DNA of 13,262 nt from Burkholderiales bacterium (GCA_026786225.1 JAJAYN010000364.1:1-13262), one strand, 5' to 3'. Numbered from the stretch's first letter, positions 1 through 7,412 are shown. Notes: generated from the sequence alone by a model not told the origin. Numbers and translations are program-made.

Positions 1-1
1 A

Positions 2-649
2 ATTAAATTCGCGTCGCGTATCAAGGATGAATTCGCCAGAACGGTTGAGATTGAACCAGGCAATTTCGACGCACGCCGGGACCTCAACCAGTTTTATTTG
101 CAGGCACCTGGCCTGGCCGGTGGCAGCGTACGAAAAGCCATCGAGAATAGCGAAGCACTCGGTAGGCTCAATGCGGCACAGGGACAGTTGCTGCGCGTCG
201 AGATACATATTTATCAGAAAGAGTTCGACAAAGCCGAGGCGCTGCTAGCCACCGTAAAGCCCGCTGGCGACGAAACTTCAACGCGCATGCTGGCGCAGGG
301 CTGGGTAAGTCTCGGCTTTGCCATGATCAATGAGAAGCAGGCTGCCAAGGCGCAGTCGCTGTTCGAGCGCCAACTCGCCAATGACATGAACAATGCGTCG
401 CTGCATTTTGGCCTGGGACGCGCACAATTTGAAAATCAGGCGCTAGACGCGGCGATTGCCTCGATGGAACGCGCATTGAAAATCGACAGCAAAATCAGTG
501 CACATTACCGTCTGGGAATCGCCTATCAAGCCAAGGGTGACAGGCCAAGAGCAATTGTCGCCTTCCAGCAATTTCTTACATACATGACTTCAGGGAAGGC
601 AGCGGACGACGCCAAGCTGCGGTTGGAATCGCTGCGGTTGCCCGGCTGA
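2..649 (+). CDS. Tetratricopeptide-repeat protein, C-terminal part (5' end outside window)
   Basis: The reading frame is open from the left edge, so this is the last 215 residues of a longer protein; the internal ATG at 98 is not the start. The segment includes a motif of the type EPGNFDARRDLNQFYLQAPGL followed by GGS, which I associate with TPR proteins that have a 'YLQAPGxxGGS' linker. After it come helical pairs with TPR spacing. The clearest are ASLHFGLGRAQFENQALDAAIASMERAL and SAHYRLGIAYQAKGDRPRAIVAFQQFL, with the usual small and aromatic positions (G8, A20, P32-like). TPR arrays are protein-protein interaction scaffolds, and no enzymatic motif is visible in this part. The signal peptide and N-terminal domain, if any, lie outside the window. 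It converges on the next gene with only 43 bases between the stop codons. The exact role is unknown. Confidence 0.85.
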   Translation: MKFASRIKDEFARTVEIEPGNFDARRDLNQFYLQAPGLAGGSVRKAIENSEALGRLNAAQGQLLRVEIHIYQKEFDKAEALLATVKPAGDETSTRMLAQGWVSLGFAMINEKQAAKAQSLFERQLANDMNNASLHFGLGRAQFENQALDAAIASMERALKIDSKISAHYRLGIAYQAKGDRPRAIVAFQQFLTYMTSGKAADDAKLRLESLRLPG

Positions 650-692
650 TGCCAGCCTTTCCGGCGATCGACCGGCAACCATCGGTGACACG

Positions 693-3674
693 CTAAGGGA
701 GCAGCTTCCACGCCCGCAAGAGTTCCCGCAACGCTTCGGGCTTATTCGTTGGTGTGTTCTGTCCCGCCTGGTCTTTGGTGTTGGCACCGTGGCAAGAGGC
801 GCACACGCGTACTTCTCCCGCTTGTGCGGTGATCCAGACACGCTCCCGTACGACGGGGTTGCCTGCAGCATCCGTGGTTTGCCATGCCAGCGCGCGCCGG
901 GCGGGGACATAGGCCGCAGTCGATCCATCTGCTGCGATCTTCACGCTGCCTGCAGGACCACCCGGGTTGGCCGGATTTTTCCCTGCGGCGTCGTGCAAGG
1001 GTTGCGCGATCAAACGCCGCCCCGGTTTCCCGCTGTAACCACGAATTTGATCTGCCTGATAAATCTGAAAGTGTGAGATGTCATATACCTTGCCGTTGCC
1101 CGGAGCCACCGATTTAGCGCCGCCCGGTCCTGGTACCTGCAGGTTGAATGGCTGTTGCAAATCCGCGCGATCACGGGATGTCTGATTGCGCGTGACGATC
1201 AGCGCCAGATCATTGTTCCTGAGCCAAGTACGAAACGTGGCCTCATTGACCTGTTCTTCAGTGAATACTGCGCTTTCCGGGGCCTCCAGTGCGACGGCGG
1301 GGCGCATGGGACGATTTCTTGCCACGACTTCCACGGCTTCGATTTCCCAGAGCGGGCCGTTGAATGTAAGCAATTCATCCGGGCTCCACCAGGACACGGA
1401 TTTGACGATACCGCCGGTCATCGACGCGCCGGGCAGGTAGAGTTGCGATGCATTGTCCAGTGTCAGCGGTTTGAGCAAAAATTCGGTAATCAAACTCGGT
1501 GTAGGCGATGTCGCCGGCGTGTGGCTTGCAATCAGGCTGCCAGACAAAAGTGGCAGTGGATTGCGATACCGTCCAGTGGGTGAAGAGGGTCCGCCCGTAT
1601 TTATTGGTGGTGCGGTGACATTGCTCAATACCATGCTTTCGGCGGTCAGGCTTGGTGCACCGGTCAGCTTCACGATCTGGTCGGACGTGAACGACCCGAA
1701 TTCACGCGCCGCGATGCCCAGATATGTGCCCGGGTTCGCGGCATCTTCACGCAGGTGGAACAGGCCGCCGTCGATGCGCACGGATTTTTTATTGGCGATA
1801 TTGAGCGCGCTGTTGGTGGCGTATTTCAACGCGGGGTCGGCGGCAAATGATGGCGGAAGGTATTCATTGACCTGCAGTTCGTGTCTGCCCACGTGGTTGA
1901 GCGTTTCTTCGTCCGTGCCGTCTTCATTCATTTGCCACGGCGTGAAAAAATTTGAGGTGTAGCCATTCACCGGTCCGAACGCTGCATTGAAGCTATCAGC
2001 GCGCGTTTCCGGAAATGCTTCCGTACGAACGTTCAAGGCCGCCGCACTGACGCTTTCATCGGCGAAGTTAAAGGACGCATTGGGCGGGGCCGCCGGCATC
2101 GCGTTATCTGCATCGGCCTGCTGATCCCGCTGCAAGTGATCCCAGCGCGTAAAAATCACCCGACCGAAACTGTCGATGCTGGGAGAGAACGCCCCACTGG
2201 GTGCGTGATTGAGCAAGCGCAAGTCAGCCGTCGAGGGATTGAGGCTCCAGATGCCGGAGACGGTCGCTGTACTTTCATATTCATCCAATTGCGGGTACAG
2301 GTGGGCCTGACCGTTGCGTGGCCGGTCGGAGGTAAACAATATCCGGTCGTCAGTTCCGTAAAGCGGCGAGACGTTGTTGTAAATGGCTGGTTGATTGGGT
2401 ACCTTGGTGACGCTCGCTGTCTGTCCCTTGCCCAGGCCAGTGACTTCGTACATTTGCCAGTAATACGTGGCCACCTGATAGCGCGCCGTCGGCGCACCCA
2501 CCACCATGCTGAAAACCGCCTTGGTCCCACTCCAATGTACGGTCGGTTCGCGCACCGCGATCGCATTTGCACCTTGCATACCGTCCATCCCGAAACCGGC
2601 CTCCCTGGTGAGGCTGCGCATTGTTCCATCGGGATAACGAATCATCAAATCCCCGCCACGTATCGCAGCATCCATGCTGGCACGGTGATTGCCGAAGGTT
2701 GATGCGCGGCTCGCGAAGTCGTTCATGGTCGGGACCTGTGCCACGAACAAGATCGTATTCGGCATCGGCCCACCGATGCCGACACCCAGCACCGTTCCTG
2801 ATCGCGCCTTTACGGCCGAGATGTCGCTCGAATTGATGGCACCAGTGGTATTGATGTCGAACTGGAAATTTGCCGCATTCGTGGTCTGACCGGATCGCGA
2901 TTTCACCTGACTGATATCGCTGGCGCTTACCGACCGGGTGTTGTTTGCGTCGCCCACGAGAAAACCGAGCGACGCGGAAGGGTTTGACAGCGTTTGGCCG
3001 TTGACCGTCGGCACGGTAACGGTCACGCTTTTGTTATCGGCGAGAGTTGCGATCAATACCGCAACTTCGTTACCGGTTTGCGTGGTCGTCGCGGCAACCG
3101 TCACCGCCGTTTCATCGGTCACACTCACCATACCAACAGAAGTGACGGTCGCATTGAACTGGAAAACGATTTTGTGACCTGCACCGATGATGCGGGGCTC
3201 AACGCTGATCGGGCCGCCGATCGGGGCCGTGTTATCAATGACCAGGTCAAACACCCCTGCACTACTATGCGTCTTGCGCGATTTCACGCCAATCAGGGTC
3301 AGCGGCGCGGATGCGATGGGTGTGACACTCACGATAGCCGAGGCAGCGCTTGCACCTGATCTATTGTTGGCGGTCACGGCGCAATCATATGGCGTCCCGT
3401 TTGCCAGGCCTGCCACAGGCACCGGCGAGGTCGCACTGCTGCCCGTCAGTACACCCAGACCTGCACCGGGACTACAGCTAGCGGTATATGAGGTGATCGC
3501 GCTGCCACCACTTGCCGCCGGCCCCGTAAATGCGATGAAGGCCTGCGCGTTCCCAGCGAAAGCGCTACCAATTGTCGGCATACCTGCCGTCTGTGAAAAA
3601 GCGTTGCTGGCACCGGACAGGCAGATGAGCAAGCCCGCGCATTGGCGAAACAGGGAATTTCTAAACGATTGCAT
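693..3674 (-). CDS. Secreted multidomain protein: Fn3, dockerin-like repeat, HzsA-related region, C-terminal CXXCH haem motif
   Basis: About 993 residues from the ATG at 3674. That start has AAAGG 11 bases upstream; a GTG at 3686 would add four residues but sits directly against that purine run. Residues 1-25 form a signal peptide with a likely cut after SNA. Residues about 32-120 resemble a fibronectin type III domain (SAITSYTASC, NGTPYDCAVTANN). Residues 242-253 and 273-284 form two 12-residue calcium-loop-like segments (DANNTRSVSASD and DINTTGAINSSD), each followed by ISxVKxRSG, as in dockerin type I repeats. From about 306 to 950 the protein resembles the HzsA-related proteins (hydrazine synthase alpha family), for example GRVIFTRWDHLQRD and FFTPWQMNEDGTDEETLNHVGRHE. 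CASCH at 958-962 is one c-type haem attachment site close to the C terminus. It is probably periplasmic or extracellular. Hydrazine synthesis is not implied, because no HzsB/C partners are seen. The enzymatic role is unknown. Confidence 0.85.
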   Translation of the reverse strand: MQSFRNSLFRQCAGLLICLSGASNAFSQTAGMPTIGSAFAGNAQAFIAFTGPAASGGSAITSYTASCSPGAGLGVLTGSSATSPVPVAGLANGTPYDCAVTANNRSGASAASAIVSVTPIASAPLTLIGVKSRKTHSSAGVFDLVIDNTAPIGGPISVEPRIIGAGHKIVFQFNATVTSVGMVSVTDETAVTVAATTTQTGNEVAVLIATLADNKSVTVTVPTVNGQTLSNPSASLGFLVGDANNTRSVSASDISQVKSRSGQTTNAANFQFDINTTGAINSSDISAVKARSGTVLGVGIGGPMPNTILFVAQVPTMNDFASRASTFGNHRASMDAAIRGGDLMIRYPDGTMRSLTREAGFGMDGMQGANAIAVREPTVHWSGTKAVFSMVVGAPTARYQVATYYWQMYEVTGLGKGQTASVTKVPNQPAIYNNVSPLYGTDDRILFTSDRPRNGQAHLYPQLDEYESTATVSGIWSLNPSTADLRLLNHAPSGAFSPSIDSFGRVIFTRWDHLQRDQQADADNAMPAAPPNASFNFADESVSAAALNVRTEAFPETRADSFNAAFGPVNGYTSNFFTPWQMNEDGTDEETLNHVGRHELQVNEYLPPSFAADPALKYATNSALNIANKKSVRIDGGLFHLREDAANPGTYLGIAAREFGSFTSDQIVKLTGAPSLTAESMVLSNVTAPPINTGGPSSPTGRYRNPLPLLSGSLIASHTPATSPTPSLITEFLLKPLTLDNASQLYLPGASMTGGIVKSVSWWSPDELLTFNGPLWEIEAVEVVARNRPMRPAVALEAPESAVFTEEQVNEATFRTWLRNNDLALIVTRNQTSRDRADLQQPFNLQVPGPGGAKSVAPGNGKVYDISHFQIYQADQIRGYSGKPGRRLIAQPLHDAAGKNPANPGGPAGSVKIAADGSTAAYVPARRALAWQTTDAAGNPVVRERVWITAQAGEVRVCASCHGANTKDQAGQNTPTNKPEALRELLRAWKLLP

Positions 3675-4036
3675 TGGATCAAACACCTTTTGGATGAATT
3701 GCCCCTGCCAGCAGCGCTACAGAGCGAGATCGGAAGTGGCAGAGCAGTTTCAGTGATGTACGGACTTTGTCGGCGCAATCCCAGGACAGGTTCATCCAAT
3801 CCCTGCGTCAACCCAACGAGGCACGCGATGCGGCTATTTTTTTGACTGCTGCGGTACTTTACTACGGCTGATTGCATGCTCAATGTGAAAAACGGCATAC
3901 CACCCCTGATCGCGGCATGGCTGGCCGGCCGAGGACAAGTCCATCGCTTGTCGCGTGCTAAAGTGCGGCGGTGAAAAATGGTGTCGAAAGTGGAATTTTG
4001 CACAACGCATGCACAACAAAAAATGATAGGTTTTCC
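3675..4036. other. Divergent intergenic region, no gene seen
   Basis: These 362 bases separate two divergently transcribed genes for exported proteins, so both promoters should lie here. Open frames exist on both strands but their translations show no protein-like pattern. Visible details are a run of seven T at 3837-3843 without a convincing stem before it, a GGCCGGCC palindrome at 3923-3930, and a pair of TGCACAAC direct repeats near the right end. I could not assign a good -35/-10 pair on either strand. Confidence 0.6.
3999..4017 (+). promoter_or_regulatory. Tandem TGCACAAC direct repeat, possible operator
   Basis: TGCACAAC occurs at 3999-4006 and again at 4010-4017, an 11-base period or about one helical turn. 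It ends 19 bases before the ATG of the small exported protein. The same octamer occurs once more at 6425-6432, in the region upstream of the LysR gene. This spacing suits a protein binding one face of the DNA, but no regulator is known and the match may be chance. Confidence 0.3.
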
Positions 4037-4462
4037 ATGTCATTGGTCATTACTGCGGGTCTCCGCATTGTATTTGCGCTCGTCGGATTGGCGACATTCT
4101 CTGTGCCGGTCGCTGCGCAAGATGCGAGCACCGTCAAGATCGGCAAAGAGACCAAGAAGACCATGGGCGTGGTACAGAGCCTGGAGAATGGCGATGTCGC
4201 CTGTTACCTCAACCTCAAAGACGAAAAGGGCAAGGAATTTACTGAGCTGGGCGATTTTGACATTTGCTTCCAGAAGCCGTCGATCATCGGCAAACGCGTG
4301 AGCCTGAAATATCGGCTGGAGAACGTTTTGGCCGACGAATGCCAGGGCAACCCCGAGTGCAAGAAAAGCAAGAAAGCAGCGTTGGTGGTCGCCGCGCGGA
4401 TTGTGGATGGCAGGAGTGATGCCAAAGCGACCACATCGAGGGCCGCCAGCGCGTCGCATTAG
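4037..4462 (+). CDS. Small exported protein of unknown function
   Basis: 141 residues from the ATG at 4037, which is preceded by an AGG seven bases upstream. An in-frame ATG at 3971 would add 22 residues without hydrophobic character in front of the signal peptide, so it is less likely. Residues 1-28 form a typical Sec signal peptide (LRIVFALVGLATFSVPVAAQ, cut near AQ/D). The mature part is a compact, probably beta-rich domain of about 95 residues (MGVVQSLENGDVACYLNLKDE ... VSLKYRLENVL). It has four cysteines, in ACYL, DICF and the pair in DECQGNPECKK, which could form two periplasmic disulfides. An alanine/serine-rich tail follows. I do not recognise the family; an OB-like fold is only a guess from the strand pattern. 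It is convergent with the DUF2863-type gene across a 346-base gap. Confidence 0.8.
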   Translation: MSLVITAGLRIVFALVGLATFSVPVAAQDASTVKIGKETKKTMGVVQSLENGDVACYLNLKDEKGKEFTELGDFDICFQKPSIIGKRVSLKYRLENVLADECQGNPECKKSKKAALVVAARIVDGRSDAKATTSRAASASH

Positions 4463-4808
4463 GCAGGGTAATCGCCGCTTTGTAAGCCGCGGGAAGACGT
4501 TGCATTCGCGGGCAACGGCGGGACTGGTTGCGGTTAAGTAAGGCCCCGTTTTCCTTTGTGGTCTATGGTCTTTAGCGGTATCGGCGAAAGCCTCGCTTCT
4601 CGGCCCGGAATGGCTGGAGAAAGTTGGTGTCAACCGCAAAGATCAGGCATTCGATTTCCCGAATTGTGGCAGAAGTCGATGCCTCTGTTTGAAAGTGACG
4701 CCAAAGACTAGCGTTTGCGGGCCTCTCGGCACGAAAAGGCCTGGAAAGGCCCGCCAGTGCTAGTGTTTCAATTAAAATTGAACCATCGCCTGACTTGGCT
4801 GCAACGCG
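4463..4808. other. Convergent intergenic region, no intact gene
   Basis: These 346 bases lie between two convergent genes. I see no intact gene. The region holds a long imperfect stem-loop (4703-4768) and a small perfect inverted repeat (TTCAATT / AATTGAA, 4767-4782). Around 4745-4830 there is a short frame beginning KGPPVLVF that resembles the fragment at 8872-9003. The frame upstream (about 4575-4710) contains FPELWQKSMPLFESDAKD before a stop, which could be relic coding sequence but is not recognisable. Confidence 0.55.
4703..4768. other. Long imperfect stem-loop in convergent gap
   Basis: Bases 4703-4724 and 4747-4768 are inverted copies matching at 18 of 22 positions. As RNA from the plus strand, two of the mismatches become G-U pairs, so 20 of 22 positions can pair, including an uninterrupted eight-pair end (GCGGGCCT with AGGCCCGC). 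The loop is 22 bases. It lies 40 bases past the stop of the minus-strand DUF2863-type gene. It may therefore act as a 3' structure or bidirectional transcription barrier, but no U-tract follows on either side. Confidence 0.5.
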
Positions 4809-6005
4809 CTAGTGATAATGCGCGGGTGCCGCATCTGCCTCCTCCGGCAGTTCGGCGTGGACCATTTCCTTGTCGGCGTCGACGAATAGCGGCGCGCCGC
4901 AATCCTCGCAGAATTCAGGTGCAAACAGTTCAGGCAGCTTCAGGACTTCGCCAATTTTGCATTCTTTCAAAATGGCTTCGATTTCCTCGCGCGGTGTGCG
5001 TTGGCTTACTTCGGGGCTCTCGTCATCCTCGCGCCCGAACAAGGGCCACACGATGCCGTGCACGACTTCATCCTGCCCGCGCGACGTAAAGGCAATGCGG
5101 TACTCATCGACCATTTCGTCGCCGACGCCGGCGATGATGGCGCGCAGATGTCCCGGATTGGTCTTCAGTGTGTCTTCCAGAAAGCCGACCGCAGCGCGCA
5201 GTGCATAGGGCCGTACGCGACGATCGGATTCCCGACAATTGTGAAAGTAGGCATCCGGCAAACAGCATTCGAACGCGGTACCCGGCAGCAAGCGCGCCAG
5301 ATTGGGCCGCCCCTGCGCCACCCAGCGTTCGAGGCAATCGGTACGCGTCTGTTTTTCCGACTTTTCCTGCCAGCGAAATAGCGGCGCGCCTTGGGTCACG
5401 GCAACAGCGGCCAGCAAAAAACGCGAATCCGCGAGCAGCGGTGCGGTTTCGGGGGCGTGTGAAAAATCGAATCGCGGGTGCGTTTGCTCGATCGCCGCGC
5501 CGCCAAGCTTAACGGTCATCTTGCGTACATTTGAAAAGTCGCGCGGCATTTGGTCGATGCTGTAGAGATAAGGGCTCATGGCAGCTCGCGCGTTGCGCGC
5601 CAGCACATGCGCCTGCAAATGCGTGATGATATCGTCGCTGATTGCCTGTGGCACCGGGCCCGACGGGATGGCATAGCGCGACCAGGCTACCATCGGCAGG
5701 GCGAGCAGCAAGACATCCCAGTTGGCACCGTTCACGGTGAGCGTTGCCGACTCCGCGGCCGCTTCGATCAGTTCGACCAGCACGTCGTGCGCGAGCGGGT
5801 TGCTCTTGAAAGTATGGTCGAGCGCGGAGTCCAGCGTCGGATCATTGCTGCCCTCAATTGCCTTGATGACCAGCGCAGAAATTTCGGCCTCCCAAACGCG
5901 GTCTTCCGCGCGACTGCCGGAAACGGCCAAGCCGGTAGAAAGCGTAATCAGGCGCTCGGCATCACGACCGAGTCGCAGTGGGGATTTATTGCGTACGCGT
6001 TTCAT
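4809..6005 (-). CDS. DUF2863-type conserved protein
   Basis: 398 residues from ATG 6005. By overall look I place it in DUF2863, a family of roughly 400 residues known mainly from Burkholderiales and relatives; no function is established. Features supporting this are the N terminus (RLGRDAERLITLSTGLAVSGSRAEDRVWE), the central SPYLYSIDQMPRDFSNVRKMT segment, and the acidic C terminus with a CEDCGAPLF pair (Cys366 and Cys369) that could bind metal. There is no signal peptide or membrane segment, so it is probably cytoplasmic. A TATAAT box lies 30-35 bases upstream of the start. The Shine-Dalgarno sequence is weak. The upstream minus-strand small gene ends 102 bases away, so the two may be separate transcripts. 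The DUF assignment is from memory of the family. Confidence 0.85.
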   Translation of the reverse strand: MKRVRNKSPLRLGRDAERLITLSTGLAVSGSRAEDRVWEAEISALVIKAIEGSNDPTLDSALDHTFKSNPLAHDVLVELIEAAAESATLTVNGANWDVLLLALPMVAWSRYAIPSGPVPQAISDDIITHLQAHVLARNARAAMSPYLYSIDQMPRDFSNVRKMTVKLGGAAIEQTHPRFDFSHAPETAPLLADSRFLLAAVAVTQGAPLFRWQEKSEKQTRTDCLERWVAQGRPNLARLLPGTAFECCLPDAYFHNCRESDRRVRPYALRAAVGFLEDTLKTNPGHLRAIIAGVGDEMVDEYRIAFTSRGQDEVVHGIVWPLFGREDDESPEVSQRTPREEIEAILKECKIGEVLKLPELFAPEFCEDCGAPLFVDADKEMVHAELPEEADAAPAHYH

Positions 6006-6034
6006 GGCGATTTCATTCCAATACGGGGAGGAGA

Positions 6035-6040
6035 ATTATA
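6035..6040 (-). promoter_or_regulatory. Candidate -10 box for the DUF2863-type gene
   Basis: On the minus strand this is TATAAT, a perfect sigma-70 -10 hexamer set in GC-rich surroundings, 30-35 bases before the ATG at 6005. The hexamer 17 bases further upstream (GAGCAG) is not a convincing -35, so the call rests on the -10 alone. Confidence 0.45.
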
Positions 6041-6107
6041 CCGCCGCCACCGCAATGCTGCTCCGCAGGCGCCTGGCCGCTGCGGCGGCTGTGTCAGTGT
6101 CGTGACC

Positions 6108-6290
6108 TCAGGCGGGCATTGCGTTGACCGGGCGCATACGCAATGGTCGCGGTTGTTTTCGCAATGCGCTCTCATGCCGCTCGCGTAACCAATCGCTGAT
6201 GGCCGACGCGGTGGTGTTAATCATCCGTGAAATGGTCTCGCGACGCAGTTGACGGGCTTGTTGTAGCGATGTTCTATTTGGTGTGCTCAT
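6108..6290 (-). CDS. Small arginine-rich hypothetical protein
   Basis: 60 residues from the ATG at 6290; a GTG at 6314 would add eight residues. The sequence is strongly basic and predicted helical (RTSLQQARQLRRETISRMINTTASAISDWLRERHESALRK) with a proline/arginine tail. No family is recognised. It is divergent from the LysR gene, with 177 bases between the starts, which is the usual place for a LysR target gene, but nothing else links them. Only a weak purine-rich stretch (GAAAG) precedes the start. The last codons contain an eight-base inverted repeat (CATTGCGT / ACGCAATG, 6117-6145). It could be a spurious frame. Confidence 0.45.
   Translation of the reverse strand: MSTPNRTSLQQARQLRRETISRMINTTASAISDWLRERHESALRKQPRPLRMRPVNAMPA
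6117..6145 (-). repeat. Inverted repeat CATTGCGT / ACGCAATG
   Basis: Eight-base perfect inverted repeat, 6117-6124 and 6138-6145, with a 13-base loop, inside the 3' end of the small basic gene. A further CGCAATG copy lies at 6160-6166. No T-run follows on the minus strand, so a factor-independent terminator is not supported. Confidence 0.35.
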
Positions 6291-6458
6291 GTTCGTCTTT
6301 CGTATGAACGTCACAACGGAGGTTGCGACGCGGTGTACGGCCTGTCACGGCTTGCTGATACGGCTGACCGTTACGACCTGCACATCATATGATTGCGTTC
6401 CGCTGATACACAATCTGGCTAAAATGCACAACATTGCTGAATTAATTTCACAAATAGC

Positions 6459-6462
6459 GGAG
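6459..6462 (+). promoter_or_regulatory. Ribosome binding site of the LysR gene
   Basis: GGAG five bases before the ATG at 6468. This supports that start over any internal methionine and matches the normal LysR N terminus. Confidence 0.6.
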
Positions 6463-6467
6463 CGTTT

Positions 6468-7412
6468 ATGGATACACCGGGGGAAATGCGGGCGTTTGTG
6501 CGATCCGTGGAGCTGGGCGGTTTTTCGGCGGCCGCACGCGATCTGGATTTGACGCCATCGGCGCTCTCCAAGCTGGTGACGCGCCTGGAGGATCGCCTGG
6601 GTGTGAGGCTGATGAACCGCACCACCCGAAAGCTCGCCCTGACGGCCGAGGGGGAAGCCTATTTTTCCAGCGCAAAACGCATACTCGCGGACATTGTGGA
6701 AGCTGAGGACGAAGTCACGCGTTTCTCCAATAGCCCTAGAGGGTTGCTGCGCGTAAATACAGGCGTCGCGTTTGGCTTGCACCAACTGGCCCCGGCGCTG
6801 CCGCGCTTTCTTGAACGCTATCCGGAAATTGAACTCGACATCAACATCACCGATCGCGTCATCGACCTGATGGAAGAGGGCGCGGACATCGCCATCCGCA
6901 GCGGTGCGCTGCGCGACTCCTCGATGACCGCAAGGAAAATCTGCGACTTGCAACGCGTCATCTGTGCCTCGCCCGGTTACCTGAAGAAGCACGGGACGCC
7001 GCGCACACCGCAGGATTTATTGAATCACAACTGTATTTCGATCAGCGCCGCGCCGCAATTGCGTCGATGGCCATTCGCCACCAAAAATGGCATCGAATCC
7101 ATCGAAGTCGAGGGCAACGTGAGTGCAAATAACGCCGAAACGTTACTGCAACTCGCGGCCAATGGCGTCGGTATCATCCGGCTGGCTGACATTATCGTCA
7201 GCGACGGCATTCGCGCGGGCTGGCTGATGCCCATCCTCACCGACGTGCACCAGCGTGAACCGCTGCCGATGTCGGCGGTCTATCTGCCTGGCAAACACAA
7301 GAGCCCAAGGGTCGCGGCATTTGTGAGCTTTCTGGTGGAAACATTCGCCTCCGCACCGTGGCGACGCGGGCTGGATGTGAGTGCGCCACCGGCGCCTGCG
7401 CGACGTCGCTGA
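6468..7412 (+). CDS. LysR-family transcriptional regulator (CrgA-like)
   Basis: 314 residues, the usual LysR length. Residues about 3-60 form the winged helix-turn-helix (MRAFVRSVELGGFSAAARDLDLTPSALSKLVTRLEDRLGVRLMNRTTR, ending LALTAEGEAY). This is followed by the linker helix and, from about residue 88 to 295, the periplasmic-binding-protein-like effector domain (GLLRVNTGVAFGLHQLAPALPRFLERYPEIELDI). The pattern 'L..G.D.AIR.G.L.DSS..ARK' is typical of the CrgA-like subgroup. The effector cannot be told from sequence. It acts as a cytoplasmic DNA-binding activator or repressor. The divergent small minus-strand gene and the downstream YHS lipoprotein gene (85 bases on) are possible targets, by position only. 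The C-terminal tail is proline/arginine-rich and probably disordered. Confidence 0.95.
   Translation: MDTPGEMRAFVRSVELGGFSAAARDLDLTPSALSKLVTRLEDRLGVRLMNRTTRKLALTAEGEAYFSSAKRILADIVEAEDEVTRFSNSPRGLLRVNTGVAFGLHQLAPALPRFLERYPEIELDINITDRVIDLMEEGADIAIRSGALRDSSMTARKICDLQRVICASPGYLKKHGTPRTPQDLLNHNCISISAAPQLRRWPFATKNGIESIEVEGNVSANNAETLLQLAANGVGIIRLADIIVSDGIRAGWLMPILTDVHQREPLPMSAVYLPGKHKSPRVAAFVSFLVETFASAPWRRGLDVSAPPAPARRR

Noticed and set aside
650..692. Bidirectional terminator between the TPR gene and the HzsA-related gene
   Set aside because: Only short four-base complementarities and no T- or A-rich flank in the 43-base gap.
693..3674. Hydrazine synthesis (anammox) capacity
   Set aside because: Only a HzsA-related chain with one haem motif is present, and HzsA-like proteins occur widely outside anammox bacteria; no HzsB/C is seen.
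3837..3843. Run of seven T as a rho-independent terminator
   Set aside because: The preceding bases form only a three-pair stem (CGC-GAT-GCG), and no gene ends nearby on that strand.
3446..4003. Long minus-strand open frame (185 codons) across the start of the HzsA-related gene
   Set aside because: It overlaps the signal-peptide and Fn3 coding region in another frame, and its cysteine- and arginine-rich translation has no domain pattern.
4040..4639. Minus-strand open frame of 199 codons opposite the small exported protein
   Set aside because: The plus-strand frame has a clear signal peptide and domain-like sequence; this one looks like its antisense shadow.
5550..6188. Plus-strand open frame of 212 codons opposite the DUF2863-type gene
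   Set aside because: Antisense of a well-supported gene, with low-quality translation and no binding site.
6345..6992. Minus-strand open frame of 215 codons opposite the LysR gene
   Set aside because: It covers the unmistakable LysR helix-turn-helix coding region and has no protein-like features.
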